A DNA stretch of 64,000 nucleotides from Burkholderia sp. IMCC1007 (GTDB lineage: Bacteria; Pseudomonadota; Gammaproteobacteria; Burkholderiales; Burkholderiaceae): positions 102,684-166,683 of the forward strand of contig NZ_JAPVQY010000002.1 of assembly GCF_027257875.1 (NCBI RefSeq). The letters run 5' to 3'. The notes below the pieces were generated by a model. The model searched no databases, was not told where the DNA came from, and saw nothing but the letters and a program-made list of their open reading frames with translations. Below, in pieces: positions 53,635 to 63,209 of this stretch. A program made the position numbers and the translations under genes. Position 1 is the stretch's first letter. Each line of letters opens with the position of its first letter.

Positions 53635-54549
53635 TGCCCGAAAACAAGCCGACCTTCGCGCATCGGACCGCATGGGAACGGGCCGGAATTGAACGGCATC
53701 ACAAAATATTTTTCGTCGGCGCGCTAAGGCAACACCAACTCGCTATCGACCATGCCTTAAGTAGCAAACGACGATTGGATCCGGATGAATCCGATCATGT
53801 GAGCAATGCTCGAGGAGCAAACCTCCGTATTCGACCGATGCGACTTACTCCGCATCCGCGTGGCCACTTACTGGCTGAGTTCGCGCTCGCACTGATCCGA
53901 CCACGCTTTCCATCAATCGTTTTTGTTGCACTGTGCATGACGGCCCCGATCGCTCATGTCGCCCACAACACTCGTTTTTCGCACGTCACCTGGCCAAAGG
54001 ATTGACATTACGCAACCCGTTCCTTCCGCTTTTTTTGATTACATGCGGATCGTCTTGTTGCGCGAGGCGCGCCCCTTCCTTCGCGCTGTGATCGCGTCTT
54101 TTTGCTGCCACGGCTCCATCTTTCTGCATGACCACACCACATCGTGCGTGGTAATTGACGAACGGCAAGATGAAAGAACAAAAGACAAGGGACGGCAGGA
54201 TAGGCTTGCGCCGGTTTTTGGCACCATTGCAATGCTCCTCGGAAAATCAAGTCCGATCTCACGTCCAAAGTGTTTTCTAGATCAACGACTGCAGCGTGCA
54301 CTACCAAGCACTCCGATGTTGTCCACATTCGTCCATTTCTTCGTTCATCGCGAGAACCTTAGCTCTCAAGCACGCGGAGATTTGCTGAACAACGACCTTC
54401 TGAAATTTACGAAGTCGAGATTGTTCATCCACGGTCTAGCCGTCTATATTGGAAGGAAGGGCAGTCGACACATCACATTTCGCTGTAGAGCTGTTCATTT
54501 CGACAAAGGAGGCGGCCTGATCGGGCGCCACATTCTGGAGGAATGTTCC
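53635..54549. other. Gene-free interval; possible oriT
   Basis: About 900 bases without a supported gene; open frames here have no family features or ribosome sites. An inverted repeat GATTGGAT (53773-53780)/ATCCGATC (53789-53796) with an 8-base spacer lies within it. The transfer origin could be here, but no nick-site consensus was identified. Confidence 0.35.
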
Positions 54550-54981
54550 GTGGGATTTCTTAAAATTGCGGTCGTCTTTGGCACAGTCATCGCGATTGCA
54601 AAGAGCATCCAGCTTTTTAGTCGTCACTCGCGATGCCAGTACGGTTACAGTTTCTTCACGGCACGTGGATTTTGGCTTGCCGCAGTCGGTATTAATCTCA
54701 CATGGTGGGGATACATCGGATGGGGAACCGCACTACTGCATCACGAACCGACTTGGGCCGGTCTCGTCCTCATCGCAATGGGACTTGCGGTAGTTATCCG
54801 GTTGATCTACGAAAACGTCAAGAACACGGCACCCATATACGGTGTTCCCGGGTCGATTCTGCAGCTAGTGCTGTTTTTCCCGGTGGCAGTCTACGGCATT
54901 CCGCTTCTCGCGATCACGTTCCTGTTTCTGCTTGTCGTGACATTCAAGGCTGGACCAGCGTGGTTTTCCGATCGGGAATGA
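54550..54981 (+). CDS. Small integral membrane protein of the conjugative element
   Basis: A 143-aa protein starting with GTG, preceded by GGAGG. It has about four transmembrane helices (~3-18, 38-60, 68-86, 105-130). A longer frame upstream reads like non-coding DNA. I do not recognise the family; it lies convergent with the relaxase gene, whose stop is 18 bases away. Confidence 0.6.
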   Translation: MGFLKIAVVFGTVIAIAKSIQLFSRHSRCQYGYSFFTARGFWLAAVGINLTWWGYIGWGTALLHHEPTWAGLVLIAMGLAVVIRLIYENVKNTAPIYGVPGSILQLVLFFPVAVYGIPLLAITFLFLLVVTFKAGPAWFSDRE

Positions 54982-54998
54982 ACCCAACGCTGTGACCA

Positions 54999-56012
54999 TC
55001 AACGCTCCACATCCTGCCCGGCGCCGTCCGAACGCTCTACGGTACCTGGCACCTGACGATCCGGCATCTCGCGCCTGTCATCCGGCGCACGCCCTACCAT
55101 TGGTCGATCTCGTTGCACGGGCATGGACCCAACGAAGTACGCCATTTCAACGGCCATCGCGCGATCCTCACGCACACTCGACCTCGCCATTGCGTAGGCA
55201 ATTTCTCGCCAGGCGGTAAATATGCCACCTTGCGCGACCCATACTGCATCGCGCTGAGCATCGGTCGGCATTGATTTCCAGTACCTCGGCGTTTCTCCAC
55301 GCGCGACCACATGGACGACAGACTGCTTCGGATAGCGCTGCGTCACGCCGCGCACACGCCGAGGCGTCGCATTCGCCTCGACACCGTGCTCACGCAGTTT
55401 TTCCGCAAAACGCTCACGCCATCGCTGAAGATCCTTATGACGCGGATTCAGGCGATGTCCATCCGGACCACGTACCTGCACGCTCAGATGCACATGCGGA
55501 TGCGCTTCGTCATCGTGCGCGGCGAAAACGTATGCCCTGCCGTCGCCGAACTCAAGTGCCGCGAAATCTCGCGCCGCATCGCGCACCGCTTTCCGATCCG
55601 TTCCTGGTGGCATCGACAGCAGGATGTTAAAAGTCTCCCGGCGCGTGCTGGTCTCGGGGATACCCCACCCACCGAGTTGCCAGGTCTTCGCGAGATCATT
55701 CAGCGCATCCTTGCCTTCAATACGGTCACCGTTCTGATCTTCCAGTTCGATCCTGCCGTTACGAGAGATATAGCGCAGATGTCGACGTACGGCTCCCATG
55801 CCCTGCGCACTCGCCGCCTTGTTGGTGATCTTGACCATGACTTCCGGCGTGCGCCTGAGCGTGCGAGCGACCTGCGCACGCATGCGAGCGGCAGCGTTGC
55901 GAATATCCACATGTGAGAGTCGCGACGCTTGCGCATGTCGTAGCGGATCCTGAAACAGGCGATCGCCCCAGTTCACGAGCATCGCGTCGATGTAGATTTT
56001 CGGGTATGGCAT
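54999..56012 (-). CDS. MOBP-type relaxase
   Basis: A 337-aa relaxase-like protein. N-terminal ~25-190: VMVKITNKAASAQGMGAVRRHLRYIS (relaxase motif with the nearby TxRxH-like region) and the metal-binding histidines in FAAHDDEAHPHVHLSVQV (HxxxxHxHL, motif III). The nicking Tyr is probably one of those in PYPKIYIDAMLV or RRHLRYIS. It is shorter than TraI of RP4 because the primase is separate. Start at 56012 (two bases after the MobC-like stop); a longer start lies inside the upstream gene. Confidence 0.85.
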   Translation of the reverse strand: MPYPKIYIDAMLVNWGDRLFQDPLRHAQASRLSHVDIRNAAARMRAQVARTLRRTPEVMVKITNKAASAQGMGAVRRHLRYISRNGRIELEDQNGDRIEGKDALNDLAKTWQLGGWGIPETSTRRETFNILLSMPPGTDRKAVRDAARDFAALEFGDGRAYVFAAHDDEAHPHVHLSVQVRGPDGHRLNPRHKDLQRWRERFAEKLREHGVEANATPRRVRGVTQRYPKQSVVHVVARGETPRYWKSMPTDAQRDAVWVAQGGIFTAWREIAYAMARSSVREDRAMAVEMAYFVGSMPVQRDRPMVGRAPDDRREMPDRQVPGTVERSDGAGQDVER

Positions 56013-56013
56013 G

Positions 56014-56550
56014 TCAGCGGCTCCAGCGATCGAGGTTCGCGCGCATAATCGCGGCCACCGTACGCAGGTGTTCGTCAACGCGCTTTCGCAATTCCGCCCA
56101 TTCAGACATCAAATCTCGACGCACAAGCTCGGTTTCGTCGGCACGTGCAAGTTGTCCCAACAAACGGCCAATCTCAGCAAGTCGCTGGTTTGATACGGAC
56201 AGCGCACTCAATTCTGGCTCGCCCAATTGCGGTTCCCGGCTCAATTGCGCCCGAACCAGCGAGACTATCCAGCGATTACTGCGCAGACCCATTGCTGCAG
56301 CGCACCGCTCGACCGCGTTCAGCTCCGCGCTGGTCAGTCGGATTTCGATGCGATGACGCGGCTCCCCAACGATCGGTAGAGGTAAGCGACATATGGTCGT
56401 GCCGGATTCGCCGTCCGCATCGCCGCCGATAGCCGTTGCGATCAACTGACGCACGCCCTCGCCCGCCGTCAAACCTCGGCGAGCGCACCAGTCGTCCCAA
56501 CGCAACCTGATTGCCCCAAGTTCGACGCACAAACGCTCGCGCACGACCAC
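56014..56550 (-). CDS. MobC-like relaxosome accessory protein
   Basis: A 178-aa protein whose centre RIEIRLTSAELNAVERCAAAMGLRSNRWIVSLVRAQL is a ribbon-helix-helix/MobC-type domain, followed by the MobC block NQRLAEIGRLLGQLARA. Such proteins bind oriT and help the relaxase. It ends one base before the relaxase ATG region (TGACATG), strongly suggesting coupling. Confidence 0.8.
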   Translation of the reverse strand: MVVRERLCVELGAIRLRWDDWCARRGLTAGEGVRQLIATAIGGDADGESGTTICRLPLPIVGEPRHRIEIRLTSAELNAVERCAAAMGLRSNRWIVSLVRAQLSREPQLGEPELSALSVSNQRLAEIGRLLGQLARADETELVRRDLMSEWAELRKRVDEHLRTVAAIMRANLDRWSR

Positions 56551-56558
56551 GATTCACC

Positions 56559-58082
56559 TCAGCGAGAGGGTGATGATCGCGACGGCTCAGCTGGCGTGAG
56601 CTCGAGTTCGCGGGCAGGCGTGCGTTCGGGAGCCTGCTGCTTGCGACGATTCCGGCCCGATGGCGCGCTCGGATCGAATACCTTCGGCGTCGGGACCGGA
56701 ATGCTCTCGTGCTGGAACGCCGCCAGCATGCGTTCAGCGTGCTGCCGCACGCGGGTAACGGAGCGCTCGCTGAAACCCTGTTCGCGCATGGCGGCCGTCA
56801 GCACGGCTACATGCAATGCCCGTTCGCTACTTAAATGGCGCGCATCGTGACTGCCGTGCGGCACTGTTTCGTCGACTGGAGCACCGAATGAATCTGTAGA
56901 TCGGGCTTGGTCATCCCGTGAATAGTTCGGCTTCTGCGAGACTGCAACGTCATGGCCCCGCTGCACAATCTCTACCTGCCAGGTATTGCGATGCACGACC
57001 TTCTCGTCTTCTCCGATCACCCTTCCTTCGTCATCCAGGATCGGCATTCGCACGGTGACGAGACGTTTGCCGAGATTTTCGAGTATCACCTGCTGTCCGA
57101 TCTCGGCATTCGCCTCGCGCACCGCACGCTCGAGATCCACACCCCACACGACTTGATCAACGCCCGCCACATCGCGAAACACGACGTAGTACGAGTCGCT
57201 GCGCGCTGGATTGTGCTGATACGGGGCGCCACCATGCTCACGCAGTTCTCCAACGTATCGCCGCGGGATATCGGCTTCGTCGTTTGCCGCACTCTGGCTG
57301 CCTTCATGAATAGACGGTTCCGATGCCGACACACGGACCGATGTGGATGATGAGTTAGGGTCGCCATTCGTGCCTACGTCGACTCGGGGCGCGCTTGAAA
57401 CCATAGCCGGATTATCTGCGCGAGCCGGCCCACTCTCGGCAGTTGCCACCCCGACTTGCGCAACCACTTCGATGCGATTGTCCAGCCGCGCCTGCCGCGC
57501 ATCTGTCAGACGCGCCAGATCTGCTGCTTTCGGCTCGTAGCCGCTCACTTCAATGCCACGCAGCGTGCCCTGCAACCACGCCTCGCTACGAAACACCTCA
57601 TGGCCCGACACACGAATGCGCCGCCACGATTTCGCGTGCACCATGTCAATCATCGATTCGACCACATCCGGCCGGTTGTGCTCGGTGACGAGGTATGGCC
57701 CTAAATCTTCGAACGCGAGTTGATACGGCGCGTCCTTCAGGAAATACTGATTGCCCGCGCGCAAGTAACGCTTGCGTATGCGTTCGGGCGGTTGGTCGAG
57801 CGGCACACCGAACAGATCCATGTCGGCCGGCGTCCCGCTCGGTGACCGAGTCCCGGCCTTCTGCGGCGTGGTCGCATCATCACGGATGGCCCGCTCCCGC
57901 AATTTCGCCCGAGCGGCATCGAACTCACGTCGGCGCCGAGCCGATACGGCAGCTATTGCAGCCGATTCCAGCCTGCCCCGGCGTTCGTCCGACGCAGCCG
58001 GCCCGTCACTGTTGGCCGGCAAATCCTGTTCGATCACGTTGATAACCGGCTCGGCTTCGTCCGCGGATGTTCTCAGAGCCAT
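56559..58082 (-). CDS. LPD7-domain protein
   Basis: A 507-aa protein. Residues ~90-195 form a large polyvalent protein-associated domain 7: RYLRAGNQYFLKD...SWRRIRVSGHEVFRSEAWLQGTLRGIEVSGYEP. LPD7 is usually fused to relaxases; here it is a separate gene next to one. The remainder (~285-390) contains a second conserved-looking region (YVVFRDVAGVDQVVWGVDLERAV). Basic disordered C-terminus. Same operon as the relaxase. Confidence 0.8.
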   Translation of the reverse strand: MALRTSADEAEPVINVIEQDLPANSDGPAASDERRGRLESAAIAAVSARRRREFDAARAKLRERAIRDDATTPQKAGTRSPSGTPADMDLFGVPLDQPPERIRKRYLRAGNQYFLKDAPYQLAFEDLGPYLVTEHNRPDVVESMIDMVHAKSWRRIRVSGHEVFRSEAWLQGTLRGIEVSGYEPKAADLARLTDARQARLDNRIEVVAQVGVATAESGPARADNPAMVSSAPRVDVGTNGDPNSSSTSVRVSASEPSIHEGSQSAANDEADIPRRYVGELREHGGAPYQHNPARSDSYYVVFRDVAGVDQVVWGVDLERAVREANAEIGQQVILENLGKRLVTVRMPILDDEGRVIGEDEKVVHRNTWQVEIVQRGHDVAVSQKPNYSRDDQARSTDSFGAPVDETVPHGSHDARHLSSERALHVAVLTAAMREQGFSERSVTRVRQHAERMLAAFQHESIPVPTPKVFDPSAPSGRNRRKQQAPERTPARELELTPAEPSRSSPSR

Positions 58083-58138
58083 GTGGCACCTCGCATTCCA
58101 GAGATCGGCGTGGTATGTCGGCGCGATGCCGGTATGCC

Positions 58139-59995
58139 TTATCGGTCAGGCATTAAACCGGCTTCGCGAGACGCTTCCTGTTCCCGCGACTTTTCCAGTG
58201 CGGCCGCACGCGCTTCACGGATGCGCGTCCAGGACCTCGCCTGCAACTGATCGAGCATCGCCTCCAGATTGGGGCTGTAATTCAACTCGCGTGCCGACTT
58301 CTTCAGCGAACCCACCATACGTTCCAGCAGATCGCGCGCCCGGTCCCACGGATAAACCTTCGCCTGGTCGCCGTCATAACCCACTTGCAACTCGGATCCG
58401 TTCAACCGGGCGTTTTCATCCATCCATTTCAGACGGTCGGACACAAACGTCATCCGATCTTTGCGATGGAACACGACACTGCGCGTCGCGACCTGCTGGA
58501 TCAGATAGTGTTCCGTGTTGAACACCTCACCCCGATAGGGGCCGCCGTTTTCGCGTGGCGTGCCCAGTCTCAGGGGTGAGCCAAACCGATGCTCGGCCAG
58601 CGCCCTGACCTCGTTCGGAACGTCACCGACGCCAAACAGCGGCTCGCCGATTGGCGGACGCGTCGACGCAAATCGAGGCGGATCGGCAGCCGATGGCGCC
58701 GCAACGGGCAGCGTGTCAGGCAGAGCATCCACCGAGCGTGATGCCGAGCCGGATGCACGGTCCGTTGCCGGCACATCCGGCGTCGCCTGTTTCGGTGCAC
58801 CGCGCTTTGAGGACCGGCGACGCGACGTACCGTCATCATCTGCCAACAGCTTTTCCTTGACGTTGCTCATCTTCCCGCCCTCCTCATACTCATTGACATC
58901 AACCAAGGTGAAACCGGATTCGGTGCATATTTCCGATCGACCATCTGCCCTTACAACAGAGCGGACCATGGCGCGCAGGTATTCGCCGACCGCTTCAGAT
59001 CCGCTCAGCACCACCATGTCGCTGAAGTCGTTCGGCACCATGCCGTGGATGCGCGCATCTGCGGCGAATCGTGGCCAAACCAGATGCGCCCTCGCATCTT
59101 CCGCCGCACACCGAGCCTGCGCCTCGCCACTACCCAGTTCACCTAGCACGATCAGGTCCGCGGCGGGATACTGTTCACGCAACCTCTGCGCCACCAGCCC
59201 GAGGTTCCCGCTGGACAGTGCCGCCGTTGCGAACCAGCCTGTGGCTCTCGAAGCCGCCAATGCCGTCGCCATACCCTCCGCGATCAGAACCTGCGACGGA
59301 GCGCTGGCCGGAACCCATCTCGGCTCCGTCGTCCAATAACCTCCTCGCTTCGCGCCGCCAGCCAGGGACGATTTGCGCCCGTGTTCGTCGATCAGTTCGA
59401 GCGTCGAGATCGATCCGTTCCAGACAGGCACGATCAAAACACGTCCACTCAGCGGCACGTCCTCGCTGGCCGGCAGGTAGCCAAGCAGCGCACGCAGTTC
59501 AAGTGCATCGAGCTCGCGCAACGTGTATGCAGGGTCAAGGTGCTTACGTACAAGATAGGGATGCGCCGGGCCGACTGGCCTCGCCCACTGCCAGATCGAT
59601 GCGGCCTCGTGAGCAACCGCTGCGTGACGTGCTTGCCGTTGAGCCTCCTCCCGTGCGCGCTGAGCCAATACCTCGGGCGACGCCGCCAGTACGGCGGTCA
59701 CGCGATCCGGATAATTCGCCCGCTTCAGATCGAAGCCGTGCTGACGCGCCTGCCAGAAAAGCGTCGCGAGCGTCTTGCCACCTGATGCACTGGCCGAGCG
59801 CCATGTGGTCCGGGCCGCTTGCGCGTTGTAGTTGGCTGCCGTGCGGCTCCATGCGTCCCAGATTTCAAAGCCTTCGTCACCGAAGCCCTGCTTGAGCGCA
59901 AACGCCATATCGACCCAGGTCTCGTAGTCGTCGGCCGGAATCACGGCAAGCGCTGCACGTGCGCGGTCTGCGTCATTCACATAGGGTGTCGTCAT
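58139..59995 (-). CDS. PriCT-2/TOPRIM primase with KfrB-like C-terminal region
   Basis: A 618-aa protein. N-terminus ~1-80: ADDYETWVDMAFALKQGF...WDAWSRTAANYN, the PriCT_2 domain. Middle ~120-340: a TOPRIM-type domain with VLIAEGMATALAA and later GELGSGEAQ. C-terminus ~470-560: GPYRGEVFNTEHYLIQQVATRSVVFHR resembles a KfrB domain. Primases on conjugative elements start complementary-strand synthesis in the recipient. Overlaps the virD4 C-part by 4 bases. Confidence 0.82.
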   Translation of the reverse strand: MTTPYVNDADRARAALAVIPADDYETWVDMAFALKQGFGDEGFEIWDAWSRTAANYNAQAARTTWRSASASGGKTLATLFWQARQHGFDLKRANYPDRVTAVLAASPEVLAQRAREEAQRQARHAAVAHEAASIWQWARPVGPAHPYLVRKHLDPAYTLRELDALELRALLGYLPASEDVPLSGRVLIVPVWNGSISTLELIDEHGRKSSLAGGAKRGGYWTTEPRWVPASAPSQVLIAEGMATALAASRATGWFATAALSSGNLGLVAQRLREQYPAADLIVLGELGSGEAQARCAAEDARAHLVWPRFAADARIHGMVPNDFSDMVVLSGSEAVGEYLRAMVRSVVRADGRSEICTESGFTLVDVNEYEEGGKMSNVKEKLLADDDGTSRRRSSKRGAPKQATPDVPATDRASGSASRSVDALPDTLPVAAPSAADPPRFASTRPPIGEPLFGVGDVPNEVRALAEHRFGSPLRLGTPRENGGPYRGEVFNTEHYLIQQVATRSVVFHRKDRMTFVSDRLKWMDENARLNGSELQVGYDGDQAKVYPWDRARDLLERMVGSLKKSARELNYSPNLEAMLDQLQARSWTRIREARAAALEKSREQEASREAGLMPDR

Positions 59996-61710
59996 TGCCG
60001 GGCTCCCGCAACTGGCGGACCGCTCGCGGTTGCCTGGCGCGCAGGTTCAACAAAGTCGAGCTCAGCCACATCAAGATCATTCACGCTCAGGCAACGTCGC
60101 GCCTGCTCAACCTTACTGACTGGCATGCCCAGCAGCATGAAATGCCGCTCCACGTAGGCCACAGCCTCCTCCTCGCTGATGTCTGCGAGGTTCGGCGGCA
60201 GATCACGCGGATTCCACGCCTGCAATACTTCCAGGTACTCGTGCGGAAGATGGATGAGCCCCGCACCCTCCGGGTCGAGCTCATCAGGATGCAGGTCACG
60301 CAACCGGCGCTCGACCACCGCAGAGAAATGCGCCATGTTCAGGGCGGGCACGGACGGCGCGGGCACGACGCGGGAGGCGAACTCGGGATCGCGCCAATAG
60401 CAAATCTTGTCGGCCAAAATCGGCTTGGTGTTTTCGAGCAAGATGATTTCCTTATCTCGCTCCAGTTCCTTCAACTCCTGCGGCAACAGCAACGGCCGGC
60501 GCTGTTCGGATACGCTTTCGCTTGAACCACCCCGCCCGCCGAAGAATGCGTTGGGGCGGCTCACGCTGCGCGACTGGTCGGTGAACGTACCGAGCATTTC
60601 CGAGTATTCGTTCGCGTCCTTCTGCTCGCGCGGTGCATAGAGGATCTGCATCGCGTGGTTCGTGATGATGGTACGCGCATCGGATCGCCCGTAAACGGAT
60701 TCGAATTGCGCGATCGATTGCACGATCGACAGCACGCGCAGGTTGAAGCCTGGCAAATAGGCAATCGCGCGCGGAAGAATGTGGATCTTTCCGATTGCTG
60801 TCATCTCATCGAACAAAAGCAGGCACTGGAACTTGAGTGTCGGATCGGCTTCGGGCAGTTGCTTCGTGTTCAGGTTGATAATCTGCGAAAAGAGCAGGTT
60901 CACGATCAAGGCCGCTTCCGACAGATGGTCGGGCGTGACACCGATATAGATGGAAATACGTCGGCGCCGCAGATCCCGCGGATCAAAATCGCTCACGCTC
61001 GTTGCTGCGTCGACAATCGGGTTGGCCCAGATCGTCAGCGGCGCATTGAAGGTCGCCAACACGCTCGCCAGCACCTTGTCGTCATTGGACAGGAAGCGAT
61101 TCAGTGCATCCACGCATTGTTGCGAGAGCAAGCCACGATGCCGGACCAGCGCTCGCTGCAAATAGGTTTTGACCGGCATGCCATTGCCCGACGATTGCCG
61201 CAGCACTTCGCCCATCGTGACGGGAAAATCGGGAGTCGACGCATCCTTGCCAGCCCGGTGCGCATCGCGCCATTCGCACAGCAGAAGCACGATGCCGAGG
61301 AACAAGTTTCGCGCCTGATCTTTCCAGAAATCGTCGTTGCCGCCTGGTGGATACAGTGCATAGCCGATCGCGAGAATGTCGCCCACCCGGAACAAGCCAT
61401 CGGAGATTGCCGACAGCGGGTTGTAGCGATGTGTCCGGCCATCTTCGGCAAACGGATTGAACAGATACACCTCCTGCCCATTCGCGCGGCGGAAGCCGGC
61501 TGTGGCCGCATAGTTTTCCTGCTTGATGTCGAGCACTACCACCGAATCTGGAAAGGTGAGCAGATTCGGGATCACTACGCCGACACCCTTGCCTGAGCGG
61601 GCAGGAGCAGCAAGCAGCACAAACTGCTGACCTGCAAACCGCAGATAGCGGCCGCGCCATACCCCCACGACAATCGCAGGGGACGGATTGAGGTGGGCGT
61701 GCGTCGTCAT
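59992..61710 (-). CDS. virD4: VirD4/TraG coupling protein, nucleotide-binding part
   Basis: A 572-aa type IV coupling protein lacking the usual membrane N-terminus. Walker A APARSGKGVG is at residues ~35-44 and Walker B LLLFDEMTAIGK around 295; FVLLAAPARSGKGVGVVIPNL and LDIKQENYAATAGFRR are strong VirD4/TraG blocks. The missing two transmembrane helices are encoded by the preceding gene, which overlaps it by 4 bases (ATGA). Links relaxosome to the type IV secretion channel. Confidence 0.9.
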   Translation of the reverse strand: MTTHAHLNPSPAIVVGVWRGRYLRFAGQQFVLLAAPARSGKGVGVVIPNLLTFPDSVVVLDIKQENYAATAGFRRANGQEVYLFNPFAEDGRTHRYNPLSAISDGLFRVGDILAIGYALYPPGGNDDFWKDQARNLFLGIVLLLCEWRDAHRAGKDASTPDFPVTMGEVLRQSSGNGMPVKTYLQRALVRHRGLLSQQCVDALNRFLSNDDKVLASVLATFNAPLTIWANPIVDAATSVSDFDPRDLRRRRISIYIGVTPDHLSEAALIVNLLFSQIINLNTKQLPEADPTLKFQCLLLFDEMTAIGKIHILPRAIAYLPGFNLRVLSIVQSIAQFESVYGRSDARTIITNHAMQILYAPREQKDANEYSEMLGTFTDQSRSVSRPNAFFGGRGGSSESVSEQRRPLLLPQELKELERDKEIILLENTKPILADKICYWRDPEFASRVVPAPSVPALNMAHFSAVVERRLRDLHPDELDPEGAGLIHLPHEYLEVLQAWNPRDLPPNLADISEEEAVAYVERHFMLLGMPVSKVEQARRCLSVNDLDVAELDFVEPARQATASGPPVAGARQ

Positions 61711-62081
61711 AGCAGCCCCGCCTGCCGGATTTCCGATTCATTCGCAAAGCGCGCACTGCCATACAAGCGGCGTCGACGCGAGCTCGCCCATAGCGCATGA
61801 ACGCCTAATGCCGGACCACCCAAGGACCCGAGCACAGCAAACAGCGCCGATCCCACCAGCTTGCGCCCGACGTTCGGCATCATTCCGTCTCGCCACATCA
61901 GCACCGCATCGAGCCAACCCCACAGTCCCGCGTGCAGCGGATTAATGCGCAGGCTGGCATAGAAGAGGAATGACGCGAGCCAGAGCGACGCTGCCAGTCC
62001 AGCCACCAAGCAAGCTAGCGTGGCCAACGTCACTACAGCTATCCGAATATGCTGGCGCAAAGGAGAAGACGGATGATCCAT
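61707..62081 (-). CDS. Membrane-anchor half of a split VirD4
   Basis: A 124-aa protein with two to three transmembrane helices (~12-35, ~75-97) ending LYGSARFANESEIRQAGLL. That ending is the cytosolic side of the VirD4 N-terminal domain, just before the region where the next gene begins. So virD4 is divided into a membrane piece and an ATPase piece. Whether they reunite by frameshift or by association is unknown. Confidence 0.8.
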   Translation of the reverse strand: MDHPSSPLRQHIRIAVVTLATLACLVAGLAASLWLASFLFYASLRINPLHAGLWGWLDAVLMWRDGMMPNVGRKLVGSALFAVLGSLGGPALGVHALWASSRRRRLYGSARFANESEIRQAGLL

Positions 62082-62090
62082 GGCCGCCGC

Positions 62091-63209
62091 CTATACAAAC
62101 GCGGTGCGTGCCTTACGCACCGGATCGAACCAGACTTCGGTTATGCCCCAGCGCCGCCCGGTCTGTTTACCCTCTACGTCGAACACCGGGCGTGATTCCA
62201 TATGCGCGACGACATCGACTGTCAGGAACAGCAACCTCTTGAGTGCGGCATCGTCCCAGGCGACGGCCTCCGGATGTTCCTTTGCCATCAGCGCGAATCG
62301 CTCGATCGCGACGGTCACATTGGGCGCGTGATAGCTCGTGATCGACCCTGCATGTCCTGTCGTCAGAAGCTTCAGGAAGTCGTAAGCTTCAGCACCACGC
62401 AGTTCGGCCAACAGCACGCGATCCGGACGCATACGCATCGCGCTTGCAATCAGGTCCGCTGGTGTCACCTGCGCGTGACCATGCCCGCCCTTGCTGTATA
62501 GAAGATGCACGCAGTTCTCGATGTGCCGGATGAATAGCTCCCGGACGTCCTCGATCGTCACGATCCGCTCGGTCGCAGGAATCGAGCGGCACAGGGTCTT
62601 CATGAAGCTGGTCTTGCCTGACCCCGTATTGCCAACCACTGCGATGTTGAGCCTGCCCGTGACAGTGCGCTCGAAGAATGCGCCCCAATCATGCTCTTCC
62701 AGGCACTGGACGAGCTTCCGGTCTTCGGCGCGCAAGGACGGCAGCGCTGAATCGAGTCCGTCCGGCCTGCGCCATACCGTATCGTCGAACAATCCCTCGT
62801 CGCGACATGCGTCGAGCGTCTTTTCGTCTGGGGACGGACGGCGAATCGTGACCGACACCGTCCGCGCCGGCACGACCGGCGGAACCACGATCTGGATACG
62901 CGCGTCGTCCGGCAACAGCGCCGACAGAATCGGATACTGCGACGATACTTCCTGATTGGTCAGGGTGGCTACCGACACCGCGAATGACATCAGCCGGTCG
63001 AAATCGAGATCCGCGTAGTCGTGGCCGTGCCAACCGACCGAGTTCTCGGTCAAAACGCGCTGCGGCCGATTGATCACCAGTTCAGTCACGTCGGGATCGT
63101 CGAGCAGCGGCGCGAACGGTCGCATCAGTTCGCGCACGGATGCGTCGTCGGGTAACCGAGCGAGCACCGAGTCGCGCGACGCATCTAACTGGGGCGAGTG
63201 AATCATCAT
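62091..63209 (-). CDS. virB11: VirB11 secretion ATPase
   Basis: A 372-aa VirB11-family hexameric ATPase. N-terminal domain ~1-130 with VTELVINRPQRVLTE; Walker A GNTGSGKTS at 193-201; Asp box IVTIEDVRELF; Walker B-type RPDRVLLAELRGAEAYDFL and the His box TTGHAGSITSYHA. Start at ATG 63209, overlapping the virB10 stop; a long upstream extension is in another gene and is rejected. It powers pilus assembly and substrate transfer. Confidence 0.95.
   Translation of the reverse strand: MMIHSPQLDASRDSVLARLPDDASVRELMRPFAPLLDDPDVTELVINRPQRVLTENSVGWHGHDYADLDFDRLMSFAVSVATLTNQEVSSQYPILSALLPDDARIQIVVPPVVPARTVSVTIRRPSPDEKTLDACRDEGLFDDTVWRRPDGLDSALPSLRAEDRKLVQCLEEHDWGAFFERTVTGRLNIAVVGNTGSGKTSFMKTLCRSIPATERIVTIEDVRELFIRHIENCVHLLYSKGGHGHAQVTPADLIASAMRMRPDRVLLAELRGAEAYDFLKLLTTGHAGSITSYHAPNVTVAIERFALMAKEHPEAVAWDDAALKRLLFLTVDVVAHMESRPVFDVEGKQTGRRWGITEVWFDPVRKARTAFV

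Noticed and set aside
53956..54549. N-terminal extension of the 143-aa membrane protein
   Set aside because: The ~198 residues look like translated non-coding DNA, and the GTG at 54550 has a strong GGAGG.
54999..55020. CATCCTG as an oriT nick-site match
   Set aside because: A 7-base match inside the 3' end of the relaxase coding region with no adjacent inverted repeat; likely coincidence.
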